From: Rhodospirillaceae bacterium UBA6219
GTDB taxonomy: Bacteria > Pseudomonadota > Alphaproteobacteria > Rhodospirillales > Magnetospirillaceae
Assembly: GCA_002435715.1 (NCBI GenBank)
Contig: DISD01000071.1
Location: forward strand, 31,796-38,378
Length of the DNA stretch: 6,583 nt
Direction of reading: 5' to 3'
Below, one piece after another: positions 1 to 6,583 of this stretch. The position numbers and the translations under genes are program-made. The notes under the pieces were generated by a model. That model was not told where the DNA came from. It was given only the letters and a program-made list of their open reading frames with translations, and made no database searches. Every line of letters begins with the position of its first letter. Position 1 is the first letter of the stretch.

Positions 1-267
<267 letters not shown>

Positions 268-1575
268 CTATTTGCCGATGCAAAAGTCCCGAAACACAAT
301 ATCCAGTATGTCCTCGACATCGACCCGTCCGGCGATGCGTCCAATCGACTGGGCGGCGCGGCGCAGTTCTTCAGCGGCCAGTTCCAACCCCAAGGACGGA
401 TCGAATCGCTCCAAGGCCTGCCGCGCCTCTTGTGCCGCCGCCCGATGGCGGGACCGGGTCAGCGCCGGGGCCTGGGTCATCTGAAACCGATCGGCTACTT
501 GCTGACGCAGGGTCTCCAGCAACTGAGCGATTCCGTCCCCGGTGCGGGCGGATACCATGATCGCTTGCGGCAAGTCGACCAAATTCGGTGGCCTCCCCTG
601 GTCGGTCTTGTTCACCACCACCAGCGCATCGGGTCCAACCAAGCTTGTCGTCGCCGGATCGGGATCAAGTCCCGCCTCGAACACCAGCAACTTCAGGTCG
701 GCGGCCTCGGCCTTGGCCAGGGCACGGCGGATGCCCTCGGCCTCGACCTCCTCGCCAGCTTCGCGCAGGCCGGCGGTGTCGGCCAGGACCACCGGCCAGC
801 CACCCAGGTCCAGATGGATCTCGATGATGTCGCGGGTGGTGCCGGCGGTGGCCGAGACGATGGCCGCCTCGCGTCCGGCGATTCGGTTCAGCAAGCTGGA
901 CTTGCCGGCGTTGGGCGCCCCCAGGATGGCGACATGGATTCCGTCGCGCAGCCGCTCGTGACGGATGCCTTCGGCCAGATGTGAATCCAGTTCGGCGGCC
1001 AGTGCACGGGCCTGATCCGCCGCCTGCTCTATCACCCCGTCCGGCAGATCCTCGTCGGAAAAATCGATGCAGGCCTCCAGCAGCGCCAGCGCCCGCAGCA
1101 GGTCTTGGCGCCAGCCTTCCGCCAGTCGGTCGAGGCCGCCATCCAATTGCAGCAAGGCCTGCCGGCGTTGCGCCGCCGTCTCGGCGTCCACCAGATCGGC
1201 GATGGCTTCGGCACGGGTCAGGTCCAGCTTGCCGTTCTGGAAGGCCCGGCGTGAAAACTCGCCAGCTTCCGCCGGACGCAAGCCCAGCTCCACCAGGGCG
1301 GCGGACAAAGCCTGCGCCACCGCCCGGCCACCATGCAGATGCAGCTCGGCCACGTCCTCGCCGGTAAAGCTGGCTGGGCTTGGAAACCACAGGACCAGCC
1401 CATCGTCGATGGTTTCGTCGCGATGGACCAGCCGGGCCCGCTTGGCCATCCGAGGCGTCGGCAGGAAACCGGCCAAGGTTTCGACCGTCTGTCCGGCCAA
1501 CGGACCAGACAGACGATAGACGGAAACCCCTCCCCGCCCGGGCGCGCTGGCCAGCGCGAAGATGGTCGCGGTCAT
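268..1575 (-). CDS. mnmE: MnmE (TrmE), tRNA modification GTPase
   Basis: This is the GTPase half of the MnmE-MnmG complex that modifies U34 at the wobble position of tRNAs. The protein is 435 residues, slightly shorter than E. coli MnmE (about 454). An N-terminal folate-binding domain (about 1-118) starts TIFALASAPGRGGVSVYRLS and carries the HLHGG and AGEFSRRAFQNGKLDL stretches. A helical domain follows. The inserted G domain holds G1 GAPNAGKS (219-226), G2 TAGTTRD (243-249), G3 DTAGL (266-270), G4 NKTD (322-325) and an SAR motif (342-344). Asn222 matches the potassium-coordinating Asn of the family. The C-terminus is the hallmark CIGK, with Cys432 matching the conserved functional cysteine. 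The start lies 4 bases after the ferredoxin stop with only a weak Shine-Dalgarno, and the stop abuts mnmG. Co-translation in one operon is likely. All key residues are present. Confidence 0.98.
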   Translation of the reverse strand: MTATIFALASAPGRGGVSVYRLSGPLAGQTVETLAGFLPTPRMAKRARLVHRDETIDDGLVLWFPSPASFTGEDVAELHLHGGRAVAQALSAALVELGLRPAEAGEFSRRAFQNGKLDLTRAEAIADLVDAETAAQRRQALLQLDGGLDRLAEGWRQDLLRALALLEACIDFSDEDLPDGVIEQAADQARALAAELDSHLAEGIRHERLRDGIHVAILGAPNAGKSSLLNRIAGREAAIVSATAGTTRDIIEIHLDLGGWPVVLADTAGLREAGEEVEAEGIRRALAKAEAADLKLLVFEAGLDPDPATTSLVGPDALVVVNKTDQGRPPNLVDLPQAIMVSARTGDGIAQLLETLRQQVADRFQMTQAPALTRSRHRAAAQEARQALERFDPSLGLELAAEELRRAAQSIGRIAGRVDVEDILDIVFRDFCIGK

Positions 1576-1579
1576 CGCC

Positions 1580-1927
1580 CTAAAGCGACGTCTGGTCGGG
1601 ACGCAGCATCAACCGCTCGACCCGGCCCCCGTCAGCCAGATGGGTCGTCAGGATCTCGTCGATGTCGTCATGGGTGCGGAAGGCGTACCACACGCCCTCG
1701 GGATAGATCACCAGCACCGGACCCAAACCACAGCGGTCCAGGCACCCAGCCGAGTTCACCCGCACGTCCTTCAGGCCCAGTTCCTTGGCCCTGGCCTTCA
1801 GATAGTCGCGCAAGGATTCCGAGCCGTGGTTCCCGCAAGATTGCTTTGGCGCACCATCGGGACGGCGGTTGGTGCAGACGAAGGCGTGCAGCCGGAAATA
1901 AGGCGGCGGATCGATGGGTGTGGTCAC
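1580..1927 (-). CDS. Thioredoxin-fold [2Fe-2S] ferredoxin domain protein
   Basis: This 115-residue cytoplasmic protein is probably a small electron carrier. Four cysteines (18, 31, 62, 66) are spaced C-x12-C-x30-C-x3-C. That is the ligand pattern of thioredoxin-like [2Fe-2S] ferredoxins, related to the NuoE subunit of complex I and to the clostridial 2Fe ferredoxin. Supporting stretches are HAFVCTNRR (14-22), NSAGCLDRCGLGPVLVIYP (58-76) and a final helix HDDIDEILTTHL (86-97). The start is taken as GTG at 1927 because AAGGAG (1936-1941 on the complementary strand) lies 8 bases upstream. The GTG overlaps the TGA of the preceding gene (GTGA). A much longer in-frame extension upstream is antisense to the plus-strand gene and is not credible. 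Four bases separate the stop from mnmE. The physiological partner is unknown; a link to MnmE-MnmG chemistry is only positional. Confidence 0.9.
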   Translation of the reverse strand: MTTPIDPPPYFRLHAFVCTNRRPDGAPKQSCGNHGSESLRDYLKARAKELGLKDVRVNSAGCLDRCGLGPVLVIYPEGVWYAFRTHDDIDEILTTHLADGGRVERLMLRPDQTSL

Positions 1928-2175
1928 TCTTTCCGCTCCTTGCGGGTGCCGCCGGCGAACTGGGCCCAGAACATCTTCTGCAATTGCTCCATCCCCTGGA
2001 CGCCCGCCGGCAGCCAGGTCTTCAGCATCACTTCCGGCTCCATCGCGTGCAGGCTCGCGGTCATCTGTTCCTGGATCTGCTTCATCAGGGCTTCCTGCAT
2101 CGGGCGCACGTCGGGAAGACCCAGGAAGGCCCGGGCCTCTTCGGGCGTGCAGTCGACATCCACGGTGATCTTCAT
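1924..2175 (-). CDS. Small conserved protein, DUF6489-like
   Basis: This is an 83-residue soluble protein of unknown function. The sequence begins MKITVDVDCTPEEARAFLGL and continues PDVRPMQEALMKQIQEQM, then a WLPAG turn (54-58) and QLQKMFWAQF (64-73). It ends in a charged tail TRKERKE. I recall this pattern from a small alphaproteobacterial family labelled DUF6489, but I cannot confirm that here. The content suggests one short beta strand followed by amphipathic helices, with no signal peptide or membrane segment. The ATG at 2175 is preferred over an upstream in-frame ATG at 2277 for two reasons: AAGGGA sits 6 bases upstream, and the longer version would run across the divergent promoter region into the opposite gene. 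Its stop overlaps the ferredoxin GTG, making it the likely first gene of the operon leading into mnmE-mnmG. Confidence 0.8.
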   Translation of the reverse strand: MKITVDVDCTPEEARAFLGLPDVRPMQEALMKQIQEQMTASLHAMEPEVMLKTWLPAGVQGMEQLQKMFWAQFAGGTRKERKE

Positions 2176-2181
2176 AAGCCG

Positions 2182-2245
2182 TCCCTTCGCGGGTTGCCAA
2201 AACCGTTCTTCGTACCAAACTAAGCTTTCGGACCCGCCTTCGCAA
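2182..2245 (-). promoter_or_regulatory. Candidate sigma70-type promoter and leader for the DUF6489-ferredoxin-mnmE-mnmG operon
   Basis: Read on the minus strand, TTGCGA (2245-2240) is followed after 17 bases by TAGTTT (2222-2217), a plausible -35/-10 pair. A start near 2210 would give a leader of about 35 bases. The leader includes the ribosome-binding sequence AAGGGA (2187-2182). The match is imperfect and was found by eye. The rest of the 94-base divergent gap (2176-2269) shows no clear operator. A plus-strand promoter for the opposite gene is not obvious: TTGCCA at 2194-2199 lacks a good -10 partner. Confidence 0.4.
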
Positions 2246-2269
2246 CGCCACACCCAGGACACCCCCGCC

Positions 2270-4273
<2,004 letters not shown>

Positions 4274-4307
4274 CCTGACAGCCGACGACTTTTTCGGCCA
4301 GGACGAC

Positions 4308-4769
4308 ATGAGCCAGATCACCACAAACAGCCCCATCGGTCCGTTGACCTTGTTCGACAATGAAGATTCCACCGCCATCGTGGCGGTGGAATGGGGATGG
4401 CCACCGGACTCGGAATTGCCACCCAGTGCCTTGCTGGTCGAGGCCCGCGACCAGATCGAAGCTTATTTCGAAGGCCGCCTGACCCGTTTCGACCTGCCCG
4501 TCGATCCGTACGGCACCGCTTTCCAGAAAAAGGTCTGGGCGCTGATTGCCGCCATTCCCTTCGGCAGGGCCCGCACCTATGGCGACCTGGCGCGTGAACT
4601 GGGAACCTCACCCCGGCCCTTGGGTGGTGCCTGCGGCCGCAATCCGATTCCCATCATCATTCCCTGCCATCGCGTCCTTGCCGGCCAAGGCGGCCTGGGC
4701 GGCTATTCCGGCATGGACGGGATCGATACCAAGAAATTCCTGCTGCGTCTCGAAGGAGTGCTGTCATGA
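4308..4769 (+). CDS. ogt: Methylated-DNA--protein-cysteine S-methyltransferase (Ogt/MGMT type)
   Basis: This is a suicide DNA-repair protein that transfers the methyl group from O6-methylguanine (and O4-methylthymine) in DNA to its own active-site cysteine. The 153-residue single-domain protein has the signature IPCHRV at 118-123 with acceptor Cys120. Arg103, 17 residues before the cysteine, matches the arginine finger of human MGMT (Arg128 relative to Cys145). Asn112 in GRNPIP matches the conserved recognition asparagine. TAFQKKVWALIAAIPFGRART (70-90) and YGDLAREL are the usual DNA-binding helix region. The N-terminal part is short, as in Ogt rather than Ada. The start at 4308 has AGGA 4 bases upstream and lies 34 bases after the YyaL-type gene. 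The stop overlaps the next start (ATGA), so it is probably co-translated with qor. No Ada-type regulatory domain is present. Confidence 0.96.
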   Translation: MSQITTNSPIGPLTLFDNEDSTAIVAVEWGWPPDSELPPSALLVEARDQIEAYFEGRLTRFDLPVDPYGTAFQKKVWALIAAIPFGRARTYGDLARELGTSPRPLGGACGRNPIPIIIPCHRVLAGQGGLGGYSGMDGIDTKKFLLRLEGVLS

Positions 4770-5740
4770 CCAAGGCCGTTCGTATCCATCGGACCGGTGG
4801 TCCGGAAGTCTTGTGTTTCGAAGATGTCGATGTCGCGAAGCCGGGACCGGGCGAGGTCGTGTTGCGGCAGACGGCGGTGGGGGTGAACTTCATCGACGTC
4901 TATCACCGCACCGGCCTTTATCCCGCACCGCTTCCCACCGCCCTGGGTCTGGAAGGCGCCGGCACCGTCGAGGCGGTCGGTGAAGGCGTCCAGGATCTGC
5001 GCGAAGGCGACCGCGTCGCATACGCCAATCCGCCGATCGGAGCCTATGCCGAGCGTCGCGTCATTCCCGCCCACCGTCTGGTCAAGCTTCCCGACACCAT
5101 TTCCGACAGCCAAGCCGCCGGCATGATTCTGAAGGGCATGACCGCGCAATACCTGCTGCGCCGGACTTACCGCGTCCAACCCGGCGACACCATCTTGATC
5201 CACGCGGCGGCCGGCGGTGTCGGATTGCTGGTGTGCCAGTGGGCCAAGCATCTGGGCGCCACGGTGATCGGCACCGTCGGTTCCGAGGGGAAGGCGGCGT
5301 TGGCCAAGGCGCATGGGTGCGACCACGCCATCTTGTACAAGGAGCAGGATCTGGTTGGCCGTGTCCGCGAGCTGACCGCCGGCAAGGGCGTCACCGTTGT
5401 CTATGATTCGGTGGGCCGAGACACTTTCGACAAGTCGCTGGATTGCCTGCGCCCCCTGGGCATGATGGTCAGCTTCGGCCAAAGCTCGGGCAAGATCGAA
5501 TCTTTCGACACTGGGCTTCTGGCCGCCAAGGGCTCGTTGTTCCTGACCCGGCCCACCTTGATGACCTACACCGCCAACCGCGACGACATGCTGGCGATGG
5601 CCGGCGAATTGTTCGATGTGGTCGGATCGGGAAAAGTGAAAGTCGAGGTCAGCAAGACCTATCCGCTGTCCCAGGCCGACCAAGCCCACCGCGACCTGGA
5701 ATCCAGGGTCACGACAGGGTCACTGGTCCTTTTACCCTGA
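4766..5740 (+). CDS. qor: NADPH:quinone oxidoreductase, zinc-free medium-chain dehydrogenase (Qor family)
   Basis: This cytoplasmic enzyme is predicted to reduce quinones or related enone substrates with NADPH. Its 324 residues match E. coli Qor (327). The N-terminal GroES-like domain (about 1-120) contains GVNFIDVYHRTGLY (39-52) and GLEGAGTVEAVGEGV (61-75). The Rossmann domain has the nucleotide-binding motif AAAGGVG (147-153), then VIGTVGSEGKAALAKAHG (167-184) and VVYDSVG. The zinc-binding residues of alcohol dehydrogenases are absent, which places it in the quinone reductase branch. The ATG at 4766 is supported by GAAGGAG (4752-4758), 7 bases upstream, and it overlaps the ogt stop by 4 bases. 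The C-terminus SLVLLP is typical. The exact substrate cannot be read from sequence; zeta-crystallin-like or enone reductase activity is an alternative within the same family. Confidence 0.94.
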   Translation: MTKAVRIHRTGGPEVLCFEDVDVAKPGPGEVVLRQTAVGVNFIDVYHRTGLYPAPLPTALGLEGAGTVEAVGEGVQDLREGDRVAYANPPIGAYAERRVIPAHRLVKLPDTISDSQAAGMILKGMTAQYLLRRTYRVQPGDTILIHAAAGGVGLLVCQWAKHLGATVIGTVGSEGKAALAKAHGCDHAILYKEQDLVGRVRELTAGKGVTVVYDSVGRDTFDKSLDCLRPLGMMVSFGQSSGKIESFDTGLLAAKGSLFLTRPTLMTYTANRDDMLAMAGELFDVVGSGKVKVEVSKTYPLSQADQAHRDLESRVTTGSLVLLP

Positions 5741-5773
5741 TATGACTATATTATAGGGGAGAAGATGATGGCC
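5741..5773 (+). promoter_or_regulatory. AT-rich patch after qor; possible promoter for the downstream membrane-protein gene
   Basis: A short run reading tatgactatattatagg (5741-5757) is strikingly AT-rich against its GC-rich surroundings. It includes -10-like hexamers TATATT (5747-5752) and TATTAT (5749-5754). No -35 hexamer with proper 16-18 base spacing is convincing, so this is a weak promoter candidate. No terminator is visible after qor, so read-through from the upstream genes is equally possible. Confidence 0.3.
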
Positions 5774-5795
5774 GGAGGTCTGGGATCGGACCTTC
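5774..5795 (+). other. Small hairpin immediately upstream of the ribosome-binding site
   Basis: GGAGGTC (5774-5780) can pair with GACCTTC (5789-5795) as RNA, giving seven pairs including one G-U, around an 8-base loop. The Shine-Dalgarno AAAGGA (5796-5801) begins at the next base, 6 bases before the ATG at 5808. No U-tract follows, so it is not an intrinsic terminator. It may shape translation initiation, but a hairpin this short may also occur by chance. Confidence 0.3.
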
Positions 5796-5807
5796 AAAGG
5801 ATCAAAC

Positions 5808-6389
5808 ATGACCCGAACGAAACGGACCTTGCTGATTTGGTCGGTCACGCTCAGTTGTCTGGCGTGGATGGGGTTTGTTGGTTGGCTGCTGTTCGCCGCC
5901 ATGCCGGCGGCGGTCGAGAACCATTCCTCGACCGCGGTGAAGGACCGCATGGCCACCCAATGCCAAGGCAGTTTCCGCGACCGCTACGAATGCAAGGAAG
6001 CCATCATCGTCGAAAGCGGACGTGACACCTTCTTCGTCATGGCGGGACGTTTCCTGGCCGTCGTCGTGCCGCCGCTTCTGCTGAGCGGCTGGCTGTCGTC
6101 GTATCTGCGCAAGAATCCGATCCGTTTCGAGGCGGCCAAGGTCGAGGTCAGTGACGAATGGAAGGCCAAGGCCCGCAAACATACCGCCGTCTACAACCGG
6201 GCTAGTCTATACAATAAGCCGGCATCACAGACGTCGGCCATGAACCCAGACGAAAACCCAGACATCTTGCCGGACGATGACGAGGAACCCGAGCCCGAGG
6301 CGCCGCGTTCCTTCACCCTGGACGACATCGCGCCGGTCGAGGATTGGCGCACCCGGGCCAACAAGAAATTCCAACGGCCCCAGGATTGA
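5808..6389 (+). CDS. Unrecognised two-helix inner-membrane protein with acidic, proline-rich C-terminal tail
   Basis: I do not recognise this 193-residue protein. It starts MTRTKRTLLIW and has two hydrophobic segments, about 9-32 and 73-97. Basic residues before the first (RTKR) and after the second (RKNPIR) suggest that both ends are cytoplasmic, with a loop of about 40 residues in the periplasm. The loop holds two cysteines, Cys52 and Cys62, which could form a disulphide. The cytoplasmic tail has a charged segment (110-125), then a low-complexity acidic stretch DDDEEPEPEAP (156-166), and ends with a basic region RTRANKKFQR (181-190). The start is supported by AAAGGA 6 bases upstream. The first helix could alternatively be read as an uncleaved signal anchor. 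It follows qor in the same direction and ends at a strong terminator. Coding is likely from the membrane pattern and ribosome-binding site; function is unknown. Confidence 0.8.
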   Translation: MTRTKRTLLIWSVTLSCLAWMGFVGWLLFAAMPAAVENHSSTAVKDRMATQCQGSFRDRYECKEAIIVESGRDTFFVMAGRFLAVVVPPLLLSGWLSSYLRKNPIRFEAAKVEVSDEWKAKARKHTAVYNRASLYNKPASQTSAMNPDENPDILPDDDEEPEPEAPRSFTLDDIAPVEDWRTRANKKFQRPQD

Positions 6390-6391
6390 AA

Positions 6392-6418
6392 AAGGCCTCC
6401 CCGGATCGGGGAGGCCTT
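6392..6418. terminator. Bidirectional intrinsic terminator between the membrane-protein gene and rho
   Basis: AAGGCCTCCCCG (6392-6403) and CGGGGAGGCCTT (6407-6418) form a perfect 12-bp stem with a 3-base loop. On the plus strand the stem is followed by CTTGTTT. On the minus strand it is followed by a T-run ending the stem (CCTTTTTC). It sits in the 36-base gap between two convergent stop codons, so it probably ends both transcripts. Confidence 0.93.
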
Positions 6419-6425
6419 CTTGTTT

Positions 6426-6583
6426 CTACGAGTTCATCGCGTCGAAGAAATCCGAGTTGTTCTTGGATTGCTTCAGCTTGTCCACCAGGAACTCCATCGC
6501 GTCGATCACACCCATCGGCATCAGGATACGGCGCAGCACCCACATCTTCGAAAGCGTGCCCTTGTCGACCAGCAGCTCCTCCT
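6426..6583 (-). CDS. rho: Transcription termination factor Rho, C-terminal fragment; runs off the right edge
   Basis: Rho is the hexameric RNA helicase that terminates transcription and silences untranslated or foreign transcripts. Only the last 51 residues are in the window; the full protein is about 420. The translation reads EELLVDKGTLSKMWVLRR, then ILMPMGVIDAMEFLVDKL and the end NNSDFFDAMNS. This matches the conserved Rho C-terminus (ELLL-x-KMWxLRRIL-x-PM-x-x-x-DAMEFL, ending FF-x-x-MN). The stop is TAG at 6428-6426. The gene is intact as far as it can be seen, and its truncation is the window edge. It lies upstream of mnmE in the same orientation but is separated from it by the divergent block of plus-strand genes. 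Confidence 0.95.
   Translation of the reverse strand, partial: EELLVDKGTLSKMWVLRRILMPMGVIDAMEFLVDKLKQSKNNSDFFDAMNS

Noticed and set aside
1562..2269. N-terminal extension of the YyaL-type gene upstream to about 1562
   Set aside because: It is antisense to the ferredoxin and DUF6489-like genes, has no family similarity, and the conserved N-terminus begins at 2270.
4281..4298. Inverted repeat GCCGA...TCGGC between the YyaL-type gene and ogt
   Set aside because: The stem is only 5 bp with no following T-run; the T-run lies in the loop. It is too weak to call a terminator or operator.
4703..5689. 328-codon minus-strand open frame over qor
   Set aside because: It is antisense to a well-supported gene, has no recognised motifs, and its composition is typical of reverse-strand GC-rich shadows.
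5765..6025. Plus-strand 86-codon frame starting before the membrane-protein gene
   Set aside because: It overlaps the membrane-protein gene in another frame, lacks domain features, and the ribosome-binding site AAAGGA points to the ATG at 5808.

Overview
The window looks like a chromosomal, high-GC alphaproteobacterial segment, most likely from the Rhodospirillales and possibly Magnetospirillum-like. That placement is inferred from the rho / mnmE / mnmG gene neighbourhood, the protein sequences and the GC-rich codon use, not from a database match. In many alphaproteobacteria rho, mnmE, mnmG, rsmG, parA and parB lie close together near the replication origin. The two ends of this window fit that arrangement: the 3' end of rho is at the right edge and mnmE-mnmG are at the left, all on the minus strand.

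Left part (1-2175, minus strand, read right to left): a tightly packed putative operon. It contains a small DUF6489-like protein (2175-1924), a thioredoxin-fold [2Fe-2S] ferredoxin (1927-1580), the tRNA-modification GTPase MnmE (1575-268) and the start of its partner MnmG (267 to the edge). The junctions are a 4-base overlap, a 4-base gap and a zero-base gap (TAG directly followed by ATG). A near-perfect parS site (15 of 16 consensus bases) spans the mnmG start codon and is read as the first codons of MnmG.

Centre (2176-2269): a 94-base divergent intergenic region with a plausible promoter for the minus-strand operon.

Right part (2270-6389, plus strand): four genes. They are a YyaL/SPATA20-type protein with an N-terminal thioredoxin-like DUF255 domain and an alpha/alpha-barrel, an O6-methylguanine-DNA methyltransferase (Ogt), a zinc-free quinone oxidoreductase (Qor family), and an unrecognised two-helix membrane protein with an acidic tail. 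ogt and qor overlap by 4 bases. The membrane-protein gene follows a 67-base gap with an AT-rich patch and a small hairpin. A 12-bp hairpin with U-tracts on both sides (6392-6418) separates it from the convergent rho gene.

Functionally, the minus-strand genes centre on tRNA wobble-uridine modification (MnmE-MnmG). The plus-strand genes suggest redox or alkylation-damage housekeeping, but that link is inferred only from co-orientation and spacing. I see no tRNA, rRNA, CRISPR array, insertion sequence, phage gene or toxin-antitoxin pair. The most notable signal is the parS site embedded in a coding start. I did not find a convincing new multi-gene system.
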